Assembly (NCBI RefSeq): GCF_014266025.1
Contig: NZ_JACMYC010000001.1
Span: forward strand, 1 to 64,000
Reading direction: 5' to 3'
Source: Nocardioides deserti
Lineage (GTDB): Bacteria > Actinomycetota > Actinomycetes > Propionibacteriales > Nocardioidaceae
Length of the DNA: 64,000 bases
Program-made: the position numbers and the translations under genes
Notes under the pieces: model-generated
The model's database searches: none
What the model saw: only the letters and a program-made list of their open reading frames with translations
What the model was told of the DNA's origin: nothing
In this document: positions 16,579 to 25,841 of the stretch, piece by piece
Position numbering within the stretch: the first letter of the stretch is position 1
How the letters are laid out: each line of letters opens with the position of its first letter

Positions 16579-17652
16579 ATGCGCATCCTCGTGGCCCCGG
16601 ACAAGTTCGCGGGCACGCTCACCGCGGTCGAGGCGGCCGACGCCGTCGCGGCCGGCTGGCGGCGGCAGGCGCCGCTCGACGAGCTCGACCTGTGCCCGAT
16701 GGCCGACGGCGGGCCCGGGTTCGTCGACGTGCTCCACGCGGCGCTCGGAGGGGAGCTGCTCGCCGTCACGGTGCGCGGGCCGTTCGGCGAGCCGGTGCCG
16801 GCGACGCTGCTCCTGGCGGGCCCGACGGCGTACGTCGAGAGCGCGCAGGCGTGCGGCATCCACCTCACCGGTGGGGAGCGGGCCGAGGAGGCGACGACGT
16901 ACGGCGTCGGCGAGCTCGTCGCCGCGGCCGTCGCGGCCGGTGCCGAGGAGGTCGTGGTCGGCCTCGGCGGCAGCGGCACCAACGACGGAGGAGCCGGGCT
17001 GCTGGCCGCCCTCGGCGCGACCGCCGACCGGCCGCTCGACGCCGGTGCGGCCGGCCTCGCCGGGGTCACCCGGGTGGACCTGCCGTCGGTGCCGGTCCGG
17101 CTGGTGGCGGCCAGCGACGTCGACAACCCGCTGACCGGGCTCTTCGGCGCGACCAAGACGTTCGGCCCGCAGAAGGGCGTGCCGGAGGAGCGGCTGCCGG
17201 GCCTCGACGGGCTGCTCGAGGAGCTCGCGACCGCCGTCGACCGACGCACGTCGCTGGAGAAGGGCGCCGGCGCCGCCGGTGGCCTCGGCTTCGCGCTGCT
17301 GGCGCTCGGCGCGCGGCGCGAGCCCGGGATCGAGCTGGTCGCCGAGGCCGTCGGCCTGGCCCGTCGAGCCCGCGCCGCCGACCTGGTGCTCACCGGCGAG
17401 GGCGCCTTCGACTTCTCCAGCCGCTCGGGGAAGGTGCCGTACGGCGTCGCCGCCACCGCCGCCGAGGCGCTGCGGCCGTGCGTGGCGCTGGCCGGCCAGG
17501 TGCTCGTCGGCTCCCGTGAGATGCGCGCCCTCGGCGTGGAGTCGGCGTACTCCCTCGTGGACCTCGTGGGGGAGGAACGGGCCTTCGCCGACCCCGCCGG
17601 GTCGCTCGCCGACCTCGCCGCCCGCGTCGCCCGGACGTGGTCCCGGGAATAA
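16579..17652 (+). CDS. glxK: Glycerate kinase, GarK/GlxK family
   Basis: 357 aa. Starts with the family signature MRILVAPDKFAGTLTAVEAADAVAAGWR, then PMADGGPGFVDVL, GLGGSGTNDGGAG and LTGEGAFDFSSRSGKVP, all typical of class II glycerate kinases that phosphorylate D-glycerate. Shine-Dalgarno GGGGAGG is 8 nt upstream of ATG 16579. Followed by erpA. Confidence 0.93.
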   Translation: MRILVAPDKFAGTLTAVEAADAVAAGWRRQAPLDELDLCPMADGGPGFVDVLHAALGGELLAVTVRGPFGEPVPATLLLAGPTAYVESAQACGIHLTGGERAEEATTYGVGELVAAAVAAGAEEVVVGLGGSGTNDGGAGLLAALGATADRPLDAGAAGLAGVTRVDLPSVPVRLVAASDVDNPLTGLFGATKTFGPQKGVPEERLPGLDGLLEELATAVDRRTSLEKGAGAAGGLGFALLALGARREPGIELVAEAVGLARRARAADLVLTGEGAFDFSSRSGKVPYGVAATAAEALRPCVALAGQVLVGSREMRALGVESAYSLVDLVGEERAFADPAGSLADLAARVARTWSRE

Positions 17653-17721
17653 CCGACGGTGTGCGACGATTGAGGAGTTCGACTGAGCAGCACCGTCCCC
17701 GCTATCCCTGGGAGCATTGAC

Positions 17722-18084
17722 ATGACCGAGCAGGTGGACACCCCCACTGAGCGCCGCACCGACCAGATCAACCTGAGCCCGGTCGCGGCGTCGAAGGTGA
17801 AGAGCCTCCTCGAGCAGGAGGGCCGCGACGACCTCGCGCTGCGCATCTCCGTGCAGCCTGGTGGCTGCTCGGGCCTGCGCTACCAGCTCTTCTTCGACGA
17901 GCGCACCCTCGACGGCGACGTCACCACCGACTTCGACGGCGTCACCGTCGTCGTCGACCGGATGAGCGTCCCCTACCTCAACGGCGCGATGATCGACTTC
18001 GTCGACAGCATCGAGAAGCAGGGCTTCACGATCGACAACCCGAACGCCACCGGCTCCTGCGCGTGTGGAGACTCCTTCCACTGA
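17722..18084 (+). CDS. erpA: HesB/IscA-type iron-sulfur cluster insertion protein (ErpA)
   Basis: 120 aa A-type Fe-S carrier. The fold signature is VQPGGCSGLRYQLFFDE, and the C-terminal NATGSCACGDSFH supplies the CxC pair, giving the three conserved cysteines. It transfers Fe-S clusters to apo-proteins such as NadA or respiratory components. GGGAG Shine-Dalgarno before ATG 17722. A strong terminator follows. Confidence 0.95.
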   Translation: MTEQVDTPTERRTDQINLSPVAASKVKSLLEQEGRDDLALRISVQPGGCSGLRYQLFFDERTLDGDVTTDFDGVTVVVDRMSVPYLNGAMIDFVDSIEKQGFTIDNPNATGSCACGDSFH

Positions 18085-18097
18085 CGCACCGGACACG

Positions 18098-18135
18098 GAA
18101 CGGCCCCCGAAGGACACTGTCCTCGGGGGCCGTTC
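18098..18135 (+). terminator. Rho-independent terminator after erpA
   Basis: Long GC-rich hairpin: GAACGGCCCCCGA (18098-18110) pairs with TCGGGGGCCGTTC (18123-18135), with further AGGAC/GTCCT-type pairing near the loop. It lies 14 bp after the erpA stop and is followed by TGCGTGT. The strongest terminator in the window. Confidence 0.88.
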
Positions 18136-18512
18136 TGCGTGTCGGGAACCGCCTGGTCGAGCAACGAGCCCTGGTGAGCGTCGACGAGGCCCCGTGAGCC
18201 GACCGCGGCCTGTGCCACTCGTGTCAGCGTGCGGCGGGCATGGTGTTGGCTCCCGCGCGCCTCGCGGCCTTGGTCGCGGGTGGGGTACGCCGGGTGTGGG
18301 GGGTCGGAGCCTGCGGCTCCCGCCGGACGGGCAGGCCCGGTCTACCAGCCTTCGCTCGTTCCTCGCTCCGGCCCGCCAGACCCAACCACGACCGGGCCCG
18401 CCCGCCCGTCGTCCGCCTCCGGCCCCGACCCGCGCGGCGTACCCGTCCTGCGGCTCGGCCTCCGGTGACGCGGCGGCCGGGGACTCGGTGGTGCGGCCGG
18501 GCCCGGCCCCGC
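18136..18512. other. Gene-free stretch after erpA
   Basis: 377 bp with no frame I would call a gene; the open frames here are arginine/proline-rich shadows. It holds a small hairpin GGAGCC-TGC-GGCTCC (18306-18320) and degenerate CGCTCG/TCGCTC-rich sequence that looks like decayed intergenic repeat material. Nothing else seen. Confidence 0.5.
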
Positions 18513-18767
18513 TCAGTCCAGGTGCAGGTGGAGCGCGTTGGCGAGCCGCTGGGCGGCCTTGTCGATGCGGATGTCGCGCTTGGGGACCTCGCGGGGGAAC
18601 TCGTCGAAGTGCAGGCTGGGGACGGGCGAGGTGGCCGCGCGGCACACCCGGTCAAGGGGGAGGTTGCGGCCCACGGCGAGGCAGTCGTCGCGCATCTCCG
18701 CGAGCGTGGCGGCGTCGTCGTACGCCCGGCGCGAGGGCGAGCCGGGGGCGGGGCTGGAGGTCGTCAT
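18513..18767 (-). CDS. Small conserved hypothetical protein
   Basis: 84 aa from ATG 18767 (MTTSSPAPGSPSRRAYDDAATLAEMRDDCLAVG), ending in QRLANALHLHLD. Hydrophilic and probably helical, with no known motif. The start is supported by a -10 box TAGCGT (18780 to 18775) 7 nt upstream. Divergent from the PfkB kinase with a 64-bp shared control region. Function unknown. Confidence 0.6.
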   Translation of the reverse strand: MTTSSPAPGSPSRRAYDDAATLAEMRDDCLAVGRNLPLDRVCRAATSPVPSLHFDEFPREVPKRDIRIDKAAQRLANALHLHLD

Positions 18768-18774
18768 GCGATCG

Positions 18775-18823
18775 ACGCTAGGGGCTACCGCGGGGTAGTC
18801 CCACGAGTACCGATCGGTAGTGT
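18775..18823. promoter_or_regulatory. Divergent promoter region with two related dyads before the PfkB kinase
   Basis: Between the divergent -10 boxes TAGCGT (- strand, 18780 to 18775) and TAGTGT (+ strand, 18818-18823) lie CTACC-GCGG-GGTAG (18785-18798) and the perfect palindrome TACCGATCGGTA (18808-18819). The two share TACCG..GGTA, so one dimeric repressor may occupy both. Confidence 0.5.
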
Positions 18824-18831
18824 TCCGTGTC

Positions 18832-19818
18832 ATGCCTTCACCGCGGCCGCTGCTCATCGCCGGCTCGATCGCCACCGACCACCTGATGACCTTCCAGGGC
18901 AAGTTCGAGGACTCCCTGGTCGTCGAGCAGCTGCACAAGCTCTCGGTCTCGTTCCTGGTCGACGACCTCGAGATCCGCCGCGGCGGCGTCGCGCCGAACA
19001 TGTGCTTCGGGCTGGGCCGGCTCGGGCTGCACCCGGTGCTGGTGGGGGCGGCCGGCGAGGACTTCGGTGACTACCGCTCCTGGCTGGAGCGGCACGGCGT
19101 GGACTGCTCGCACGTGCGGATCTCCGAGACCAAGCACACCGCGCGCTTCGTGTGCACCACCGACTCCACGATGGCGCAGTTCGCGTCGTTCTACCCCGGC
19201 GCGATGGCCGAGGCGCGGCACATCGAGCTGGCGCCGATCGTCCAGGCGGTGGGCGAGCCGGAGTACGTCCTCATCGGCGCCGACGACCCCGACGGCATGC
19301 TCCGCCACACCGACGAGTGCCGCCAGCGCGGCTACGCCTTCATCGCCGACCCGAGCCAGCAGCTCGCCTTCGGCGAGGGCGACCTGATCCGCCGGCTCGT
19401 CGACGGTGCCGCGCTGCTGTTCTCCAACGAGTACGAGTCGCACCTGATCGAGCAGAAGACCGGCTGGTCGGCCGACGAGGTGCTCTCGCGCGTGGGTGTC
19501 CAGGTCACGACGCTCGGCGCCGACGGCGTGCGGGTGCGCCGCCGGGGTAAGGACGACATCGTGCTGCCCGCGGCCAAGGACGTCCGCGCCGTCGAGCCCA
19601 CCGGCGTCGGCGACGCGTTCCGCGCGGGCTTCCTCGCGGCGCTCGCCTGGGACGTCGGGCTGGAGCGGGCCGCCCAGGTCGGCTGCGTGCTCGCGGCGTA
19701 CGTCGTGGAGACGGTCGGCACGCAGGAGTACTCCTTCACCGCCGAGCAGTTCCTCGGCCGGCTCGAGCACTCCTACGGTCCCGAGGCCGCGGCCGACGTG
19801 CGGGCACACCTGTCCTGA
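18832..19818 (+). CDS. adoK: PfkB-family carbohydrate kinase, actinobacterial adenosine kinase type
   Basis: 328 aa, ATP-dependent kinase of the ribokinase/PfkB superfamily. The N-terminal IAGSIATDHLMTFQGKF and the catalytic anion-hole motif PTGVGDAFRAGFLAAL (catalytic Asp) are clear. The Mycobacterium orthologue acts as adenosine kinase, which supports the symbol, but ribose-type substrates cannot be excluded. Start at ATG 18832; an upstream GTG at 18820 lies within the -10 region. Confidence 0.87.
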   Translation: MPSPRPLLIAGSIATDHLMTFQGKFEDSLVVEQLHKLSVSFLVDDLEIRRGGVAPNMCFGLGRLGLHPVLVGAAGEDFGDYRSWLERHGVDCSHVRISETKHTARFVCTTDSTMAQFASFYPGAMAEARHIELAPIVQAVGEPEYVLIGADDPDGMLRHTDECRQRGYAFIADPSQQLAFGEGDLIRRLVDGAALLFSNEYESHLIEQKTGWSADEVLSRVGVQVTTLGADGVRVRRRGKDDIVLPAAKDVRAVEPTGVGDAFRAGFLAALAWDVGLERAAQVGCVLAAYVVETVGTQEYSFTAEQFLGRLEHSYGPEAAADVRAHLS

Positions 19819-19834
19819 GCCAGCCGTCCTGACG

Positions 19835-20077
19835 TCAGCTGCTGCGGCGCACCAGGTAGCGCGGCGAGCCGTCGAGGGCGGTGTCCTCGCCGACGTACTC
19901 CTGGCCGCGCATGCGGCACCACGCCGGCACGTCCGTGCGCGCCGCGACGTCCGTCGCGACGACCGCCAGCACCTCCCCGACGGCGACCTCGCCGATCCGC
20001 CGGCCGAGATGGATGACCGGCAGCGGGCAGAGCATGCCGCGGCAGTCGAGCTCGAGGGCGACGTCCGCGGCGCTCAC
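19835..20077 (-). CDS. tusA: TusA-family sulfurtransferase
   Basis: 80 aa from GTG 20077. Contains the TusA signature DCRGMLCPLPVIHLGRRIGEV with the persulfide-carrying cysteine in CPxP. The start overlaps the stop of the upstream cysteine desulfurase (GTGA), so sulfur is probably handed from that enzyme to this carrier. The final acceptor is not shown by the neighbourhood. Confidence 0.9.
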   Translation of the reverse strand: MSAADVALELDCRGMLCPLPVIHLGRRIGEVAVGEVLAVVATDVAARTDVPAWCRMRGQEYVGEDTALDGSPRYLVRRSS

Positions 20078-21237
20078 AGGCCCACCTCGGCGCGGATGCC
20101 GGCGACCACCTCGGGCAGGGCGGCCAGGAAGCCCTCCACCTCCGCCTCGGTGGTGTCCCGGGTGAGGGAGACCCGGACGTTGCCATGGGTGAGGACGCCC
20201 ATCGCGGCGAGCACGTGGCTCGGCTCGAGCGTCGAGGCGGTGCAGGCGGACCCGCTGGCGACGCCGAAGCCGCGGCGGTCCAGCCCGTCGACGAGCGCCT
20301 CCCCGTCGACGTAGAGGCAGGAGAACGTCACGAGGTGGGGGAGCCGGTCGACCGGGTCGCCGACCACCTCGGTGTCGGGCACAGCGGCCGCGGCCGCGCG
20401 GACCCGGTCCATCAGCGCGGCCTGGCGCCGCCCGACCTGCTCGCGCTCGGTGACCACCGCCTGGAGGGCGGCGGCCGCAGCGAGCGCGGCCGGGACGTTC
20501 TCGAAGCCGGTCGTGCGTTCGTCCACGCGGTCGTCGCCGGGGAACGGGTTGCGCCACCGCGCGCCCTTGCGCACCAGCAGCACCCCGACGCCGGCGGGTC
20601 CGCCCCACTTGTGGGCGGAGGCGGCCGCGGCGTCCCAGCCGGTCGGCAGCGGCAACCGACCGGCGGAGGCGCAGGCGTCGACGAAGAGGGGTACGCCGGT
20701 CCCGGCCAGCGCCGCGGCCACCTCGCCGACCGGCTGCACCGTGCCGACCTCGTGGTTGGCCGCCTGCACGGCCGCGACCGCGACGCCGGGGACCGTCGCG
20801 GCCCGCGCGACGGCCTCGGGCGGGACGCGTCCGGACCGGTCGACCTCGACGGCGACGTGGTCCCCGGGCACCCACGCGGCGGCGTGCACGACCGCGGAGT
20901 GCTCGACGGCTGAGTGCACCACCGCGTCGCCGTGCCGGGCGCGTCCGGCACGCAGGCCGAGCAGCCCGCGGTGCACCGCGTCGGTGCCGGACGAGGTGAA
21001 GGTGACCTCGTCGGGACGCACGCCCAGGCAGTCCGCGACGACCTCGCGCGCGTTGTCCAGCAGGAGCCGCGCCGACCGCGCCGAGCGGTGCCGGCGGCGA
21101 GGGTCGGCGTACCCCTGGTCGAGCGCCGCGAGCAGCGTCTGCCGGGCGGCGGGGTGCAGGGGCTCGGACGAGGCGGCGTCGAGGTAGCCGTGCGTGGCGC
21201 GCCCGCCGGGCGCGGCGGTCCCGGAGGCAGAGGTCAC
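20074..21237 (-). CDS. Cysteine desulfurase (IscS/NifS-like aminotransferase class V)
   Basis: 387 aa PLP enzyme that moves sulfur from cysteine to an enzyme persulfide. Visible motifs are FTSSGTDAVHRGLLGL, VQAANHEVGTVQP (PLP contacts), SAHKWGGPAGVG (Schiff-base Lys) and GVASGSACTASTLEPSHVL (active-site Cys loop). GTG 21237 is chosen because TATCTT lies 6 nt upstream. Coupled to tusA and divergent from ctaC. Confidence 0.92.
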   Translation of the reverse strand: MTSASGTAAPGGRATHGYLDAASSEPLHPAARQTLLAALDQGYADPRRRHRSARSARLLLDNAREVVADCLGVRPDEVTFTSSGTDAVHRGLLGLRAGRARHGDAVVHSAVEHSAVVHAAAWVPGDHVAVEVDRSGRVPPEAVARAATVPGVAVAAVQAANHEVGTVQPVGEVAAALAGTGVPLFVDACASAGRLPLPTGWDAAAASAHKWGGPAGVGVLLVRKGARWRNPFPGDDRVDERTTGFENVPAALAAAAALQAVVTEREQVGRRQAALMDRVRAAAAAVPDTEVVGDPVDRLPHLVTFSCLYVDGEALVDGLDRRGFGVASGSACTASTLEPSHVLAAMGVLTHGNVRVSLTRDTTEAEVEGFLAALPEVVAGIRAEVGL

Positions 21238-21243
21238 AGGCCG

Positions 21244-21300
21244 AAGATAGACGACCCCGGAGCGCGTCCCGCCACTGGTTGAAGTAGTGTTCGACCTACT
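21244..21300. promoter_or_regulatory. Divergent promoter region of cysteine desulfurase and ctaC
   Basis: - strand: TATCTT (21249 to 21244) six bases before the desulfurase GTG. + strand: TAGTGT (21285-21290) is a candidate -10 for ctaC, inside the inverted repeat AGTAG-N8-CTACT (21283-21300). The ctaC leader then carries a strong GAGGAAGG. Confidence 0.45.
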
Positions 21301-21328
21301 CGTGACCACCCAAGAGGAAGGCTCGTTC

Positions 21329-22267
21329 GTGGGTCTGCAACTCCCCCCGCGAGGGGTCGGGAAGGCCAGGCGCGGCCGCCGGGCGCCCCTGCTCGCCGCC
21401 GTTCTCGGCGTCGCCGTCGTGCTGCTCGCCGGGTGCTCCTCGGAGAACCGCGACGACTGGAAGAACCTGGCGATGCCCTCGCCCGCCACGGAGCAGGGTG
21501 AGTCCACCCTCGCGCTGTGGCAGGGCGCCTGGCTCGCCGCGCTGCTGACCGGCGTCCTGGTCTGGGCGCTGATCTTCTGGGTCGTGTGGCGCTACCGCCG
21601 TCGCAGCGACGACGAGATCCCGATCCAGACGCGCTACAACCTGCCGCTCGAGATCTTCTACACGGTCGCGCCGATCATCATGGTGATCGTGTTCTTCTCG
21701 CACACCGTGCGGGTGCAGAACATCGTGCTCGACGACCCGACCCCGGACAACACGATCGAGGTCGTGGGCCAGCAGTGGTCCTGGACGTTCAACTACGGCG
21801 TCGGCGAGCAGGACCCGTCGGCCAACGACGTCCTGGACGACGACGAGTACGCCTACGACCAGTACGCGTACACCGTCGGCACCGCCTCGGACATCCCGAC
21901 GCTCGTGCTCCCCGTCGACCAGACGACGCGCTTCAACCTCTACTCGCCCGACGTCATCCACGACTTCGGCGTGCCCGCGTTCCTCATCAAGATGGACGTC
22001 ATCCCGGGCCGGGTGAACCACTACCAGGTCACCCCCACCGAGATCGGCACCTACTCGGGCAAGTGCTACGAGCTCTGCGGCGTCTACCACTCGCGGATGC
22101 TCTTCAACGTGGAGGTCGTGAGCCAGGAGGAGTACGCCGCCTACGTGGACGAGCTCGCCCAGACCGAGAACACCAGTGACGGTCCGCTGATCGGCGGCGA
22201 GAACGCCGACACCCAGGTCGGCCTCACCGACGAGGCGGACGAGTACGCCGAGGGAGACGCAGAATGA
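21329..22267 (+). CDS. ctaC: Cytochrome c oxidase subunit II (aa3 type), lipoprotein
   Basis: 312 aa. GTG 21329 is preferred over two upstream in-frame starts because GAGGAAGG sits 8 nt before it. A signal peptide ends in a lipobox (VVLLAGC), two membrane helices follow, and then a cupredoxin domain. The CuA ligands are visible: HDFGVPAF and [14 protein letters not shown] (Cys, Glu, Cys, His, Met). It accepts electrons from the QcrC cytochrome c domain. Coupled to ctaD by ATGA. Confidence 0.95.
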   Translation: MGLQLPPRGVGKARRGRRAPLLAAVLGVAVVLLAGCSSENRDDWKNLAMPSPATEQGESTLALWQGAWLAALLTGVLVWALIFWVVWRYRRRSDDEIPIQTRYNLPLEIFYTVAPIIMVIVFFSHTVRVQNIVLDDPTPDNTIEVVGQQWSWTFNYGVGEQDPSANDVLDDDEYAYDQYAYTVGTASDIPTLVLPVDQTTRFNLYSPDVIHDFGVPAFLIKMDVIPGRVNHYQVTPTEIGTYSGKCYELCGVYHSRMLFNVEVVSQEEYAAYVDELAQTENTSDGPLIGGENADTQVGLTDEADEYAEGDAE

Positions 22268-24018
22268 CCGCAACAGCAGCACGCTCGGCCGACGTCACGG
22301 CCGCGCGCAAGCCCCTGGGGCAGCAGCTGGTCCGGATCATGACGACCACCGACCACAAGCTGATCGGCAAGCTGTACCTCGGCACGTCCTTCATGTGGTT
22401 CATCCTCGGCGGCCTGATGGCGCTGCTGATCCGCTCCGAGCTCGCCTTCCCGGGTCAGCAGGTCGTCAACGACGAGCTGTACAACCAGCTGTTCACGATG
22501 CACGGCACGATCATGCTGCTGCTGTTCGCGACGCCGCTGTTCTTCGGGTTCGCCAACGTGATCATGCCGATCCAGATCGGCTCGCCCGACGTGGCGTTCC
22601 CGCGGATGAACATGTTCAGCTACTGGCTGTTCCTGTTCGGCGGCCTCATCGCCGCCTCGGGCTTCCTCACCCCGCAGGGTGCGGCCGACTTCGGCTGGTA
22701 CGCCTACACCCCGCTCAGCGACGCGGTCCGCTCGCCCAGCGTCGGTGGCGACCTGTGGATCATGGGTCTCTACCTCGCCGGTCTGGGCACGATCCTCGGT
22801 GCGGTCAACTTCATCACCACGATCATCTCGATGCGCGCGCCGGGCATGACCATGTTCCGGATGCCGCTGTTCACCTGGAACACGCTGATCACCAGCCTGC
22901 TGGTCCTGATCGCGTTCCCGATCCTCGCCGGCGCTCTGCTGATGCTGGAGGCGGATCGACAGCTCGGTGCGCACGTCTTCGACACCTCGCACGGCGGATC
23001 GATCCTGTGGCAGCACCTGTTCTGGTTCTTCGGGCACCCAGAGGTGTACATCATCGCGCTGCCGTTCTTCGGCATCGTGACCGAGATCCTGCCGGTGTTC
23101 AGCCGCAAGCCGATCTTCGGCTACGTCGGCCTGGTCGGCGCGACGCTGGCGATCGCGGTGCTCTCGGTGGCGGTGTGGGCCCACCACATGTTCGTGACCG
23201 GAGCCGTCGACCTGCCGTTCTTCTCCGGCATGACGTTCCTGATCGCGGTGCCGACAGGCGTGAAGTTCTTCAACTGGATCGGCACCATGTGGGGCGGGTC
23301 GGTGTCCCTGGACACCCCGATGCTGTGGAGCTTCGGCTTCCTCATCACCTTCCTCTTCGGTGGTCTCACCGGCGTCATCCTGGCCAGCCCGCCGCTGGAC
23401 TTCCACGTGACCGACTCCTACTTCGTGGTCGCGCACTTCCACTACGTCGTCTTCGGCACCGTGGTGTTCGCGATGTTCGCCGGCTTCTACTTCTGGTGGC
23501 CGAAGTTCACCGGTCGGATGCTCGACGAGCGCCTCGGCAAGGTGCACTTCTGGCTGCTGTTCGTCGGCTTCCACACGACCTTCCTCGTCCAGCACTGGCT
23601 GGGTGTCGAGGGCATGCCGCGCCGGTACGCCGACTACCTGCCCGAGGACGGCTTCACGGTGCTCAACCAGGTCTCGACGATCGGGTCGTTCCTGCTGGCC
23701 GCCTCCACGCTGCCGTTCCTCTACAACGTCTACGTGTCCGCACGCGGTCCCAAGGTGCTCGTCGACGACCCGTGGGGCTGGGGACGGTCGCTGGAGTGGG
23801 CCACGAGCTGCCCGCCGCCCCGCCACAACTTCGTCTCGATCCCGCGGATCCGCTCGGAGTCGCCGGCCTTCGACCTGCACCACCCGGAGGTCGCGGCCAT
23901 CGAGATGGAGCAGAACCAGTCGGCTCGTGACGGCGGCTTCGCCGACGCGCCGGACATGGAGGGTCGTGCGGGCATGATCGACGACCGCACGCCGAACGAC
24001 GAGGGGAACGACCGATGA
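22264..24018 (+). CDS. ctaD: Cytochrome c oxidase subunit I
   Basis: 584 aa, twelve membrane helices, the heme a/heme a3-CuB catalytic subunit. Heme a and CuB ligand motifs visible: [25 protein letters not shown] (His-Tyr crosslink pair), AHHMF and [11 protein letters not shown]. Overlaps ctaC and ctaF by ATGA. The acidic, hydrophilic ~60-residue C-terminus is normal for actinobacterial CtaD. Confidence 0.97.
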   Translation: MTATAARSADVTAARKPLGQQLVRIMTTTDHKLIGKLYLGTSFMWFILGGLMALLIRSELAFPGQQVVNDELYNQLFTMHGTIMLLLFATPLFFGFANVIMPIQIGSPDVAFPRMNMFSYWLFLFGGLIAASGFLTPQGAADFGWYAYTPLSDAVRSPSVGGDLWIMGLYLAGLGTILGAVNFITTIISMRAPGMTMFRMPLFTWNTLITSLLVLIAFPILAGALLMLEADRQLGAHVFDTSHGGSILWQHLFWFFGHPEVYIIALPFFGIVTEILPVFSRKPIFGYVGLVGATLAIAVLSVAVWAHHMFVTGAVDLPFFSGMTFLIAVPTGVKFFNWIGTMWGGSVSLDTPMLWSFGFLITFLFGGLTGVILASPPLDFHVTDSYFVVAHFHYVVFGTVVFAMFAGFYFWWPKFTGRMLDERLGKVHFWLLFVGFHTTFLVQHWLGVEGMPRRYADYLPEDGFTVLNQVSTIGSFLLAASTLPFLYNVYVSARGPKVLVDDPWGWGRSLEWATSCPPPRHNFVSIPRIRSESPAFDLHHPEVAAIEMEQNQSARDGGFADAPDMEGRAGMIDDRTPNDEGNDR

Positions 24019-24431
24019 AGTCCGAGGCCTGGATCTTCGCGATCTGCACCGCCTTCCTGGTGCTGGTCGCGCCGGCGTACTGGTTCGTGACCGCGGCCGG
24101 TGACGAGGGCGGTGACTGGACCGGCACCTCGGCGCTGGTGATGACCACGCTGCTGGTCGCCATGGTTACCCTCTACCTGGGCTTCCACGCCCGGAAGATG
24201 GAGGCCCGCCCCGAGGACCGCAAGGACGCGGAGATCGCGGACGGAGCCGGCGAGCTCGGTTTCTTCCCGCCCTACTCCTGGTGGCCGCTGTGGTGCGCCT
24301 CGACCCTCGCCGTGTGCATGGTCGGCATCGCCGCCGGAGCGTGGTGGCTGTTCATCATCGGCATGGCGCTCGGCGCGATCGCGCTGTGCGGCCTGGTCTT
24401 CGAGTACTACCGGGGTGAGCACGCCCACTGA
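24015..24431 (+). CDS. ctaF: Cytochrome c oxidase subunit IV, actinobacterial type
   Basis: 138 aa with four membrane segments ([25 protein letters not shown]... [12 protein letters not shown]). Matches actinobacterial CtaF, a structural subunit of the bcc-aa3 supercomplex. Third gene of the coupled ctaCDF operon, which ends at a hairpin terminator. Confidence 0.93.
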   Translation: MKSEAWIFAICTAFLVLVAPAYWFVTAAGDEGGDWTGTSALVMTTLLVAMVTLYLGFHARKMEARPEDRKDAEIADGAGELGFFPPYSWWPLWCASTLAVCMVGIAAGAWWLFIIGMALGAIALCGLVFEYYRGEHAH

Positions 24432-24465
24432 GGGCGCCAGCGCAGCCCGCAGCACTCCTGACGAG

Positions 24466-24499
24466 ACCCCGCGACCCGGACGCAACCCGGGCGCGGGGT
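24466..24499 (+). terminator. Terminator of the ctaCDF operon
   Basis: ACCCCGCG-A-CCCGG (24466-24479) pairs with CCCGGGCGCGGGGT (24486-24499), one bulged base, with a short ACGCAA loop and TT after the stem. It lies 34 bp beyond the ctaF stop. Confidence 0.75.
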
Positions 24500-24583
24500 T
24501 TCGCGTCTCCTCCGTGGAAGCCTTTAACCTCGAGGCGCCGGCTGCTCGCCGGAGCCCTCGACCCGAACCGCCGTGGAGCCTGC

Positions 24584-25831
24584 ATGTCCGAGCGTCCCGC
24601 CCGAACCCCTCGTCCGCACGCCCGCCGCGGAGCCGCCCTCGCCGTCCTGGCCGTCTCGCTGCCGCTGCTGGCGGCCTGCGACGGCGCCGCCGGTGGTCCG
24701 GGCGCAGTGGGGCCCGGGGACGCCGGGACGACGGCCGTGGCGGGGGAGTCCACGCCCGACGCCCGGATCGCCACGAACGTCCGCAGCGGCCGACCCGTGC
24801 CGGTCGACCGGCTCGTCGAGGTCACGGCGTCCGACGCCGTCCTGCGCTCGGTGAGGCTCACCCCCGTCGGTGGCCCGACCGAGGAGGCGGGGCGCGTGCG
24901 CGGGACGATCGCCGAGGACGGGAGCGCCTGGCAGGCGGAGGACCGCCTCGAGCCGGGCACGGCGTACGTCCTCCAGGCCCGGGCGGAGGACGCTGACGGC
25001 GACCGGGTCAGGCAGGCCACGAGGTTCCGGACCGTCGACCTGACCCTGGACCAGCAGACCTACCCGTCGCTGGCGCCGCTGGACGGGGAGACCGTCGGCG
25101 TCGGCATGCCGGTCGTCGTCACCTTCGACGTGCCCGTGACCGACCGCGCCTCGATCGAGGAGCACCTCTCCGTCGACGCCCGTCCGGAGCAGCCCGGCAC
25201 GTGGCACTGGCTCAGCAGCACCGAGGTCCACTACCGGCCGAAGACCTACTGGAAGCCGGGCACCGAGGTCAGCGTGGACGTCGACGTCAACAGCGTGCCG
25301 GCGGGTGACGGCGTCTACGGGCAGCTGAGCCGGAGGATCGACTTCACGGTCGGCGACGCCCACGTCTACCGCGTCGACGCCCGCTCGCACCAGATGAAGG
25401 TGTTCAGCAACGGCAAGCTGCTGCGCACCCTCCCGGTCACCACCGGCAAGCCTGGCTTCACCACGCGCTCCGGCACGAAGGTGATCATCGAGAAGTTCGA
25501 CGTCAAGCGGATGAACAGCGAGACCGTCGGCATCGCCGCCGGCAGCGCCGAGGCCTACGACATCCACGACGTGCAGTGGGCGATGCGGCTGACGTACTCG
25601 GGGGAGTTCATCCACGCCGCCCCGTGGTCGGTGGGCTCGCAGGGGTACGCCAACGTCAGCCACGGCTGCACCGGGCTCAGCACGGCCGACGCCGGCTGGC
25701 TCTACGCGATGAGCCGGCGCGGTGACGTCGTGGAGTACGTCGGCACGGACCGTCAGATGACCCTCGACAACGGCTTCGGCGACTGGAACGCCTCGTGGGC
25801 CGACTACCGCAAGGGCTCGGCCCTGGGCTGA
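24584..25831 (+). CDS. L,D-transpeptidase lipoprotein (YkuD fold with Ig-like domains)
   Basis: 415 aa. A signal peptide ends in a lipobox (SLPLLAAC), followed by a Ser/Gly linker, two Ig-like domains (residues ~60-270), and a C-terminal YkuD catalytic domain with IHAAPWS and SHGCTGLS (catalytic His and Cys). Crosslinks peptidoglycan with 3-3 bonds, as in mycobacterial Ldt enzymes. A candidate -10 TAACCT lies about 55 bp upstream. Convergent with a luciferase-like gene. Confidence 0.93.
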   Translation: MSERPARTPRPHARRGAALAVLAVSLPLLAACDGAAGGPGAVGPGDAGTTAVAGESTPDARIATNVRSGRPVPVDRLVEVTASDAVLRSVRLTPVGGPTEEAGRVRGTIAEDGSAWQAEDRLEPGTAYVLQARAEDADGDRVRQATRFRTVDLTLDQQTYPSLAPLDGETVGVGMPVVVTFDVPVTDRASIEEHLSVDARPEQPGTWHWLSSTEVHYRPKTYWKPGTEVSVDVDVNSVPAGDGVYGQLSRRIDFTVGDAHVYRVDARSHQMKVFSNGKLLRTLPVTTGKPGFTTRSGTKVIIEKFDVKRMNSETVGIAAGSAEAYDIHDVQWAMRLTYSGEFIHAAPWSVGSQGYANVSHGCTGLSTADAGWLYAMSRRGDVVEYVGTDRQMTLDNGFGDWNASWADYRKGSALG

Positions 25832-25841
25832 GCGCCCGCCG

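Noticed and set aside
18136..18512. Possible RNA gene (RNase P or tRNA) in the gene-free stretch
   Set aside because: No tRNA cloverleaf, and none of the conserved RNase P RNA blocks that I know. Sequence looks like decayed repeat material.
22141..23883. 580-codon - strand frame opposite ctaD
   Set aside because: Shadow of ctaD with Glu/Arg/His-rich low complexity; ctaD itself carries all heme and copper ligands.
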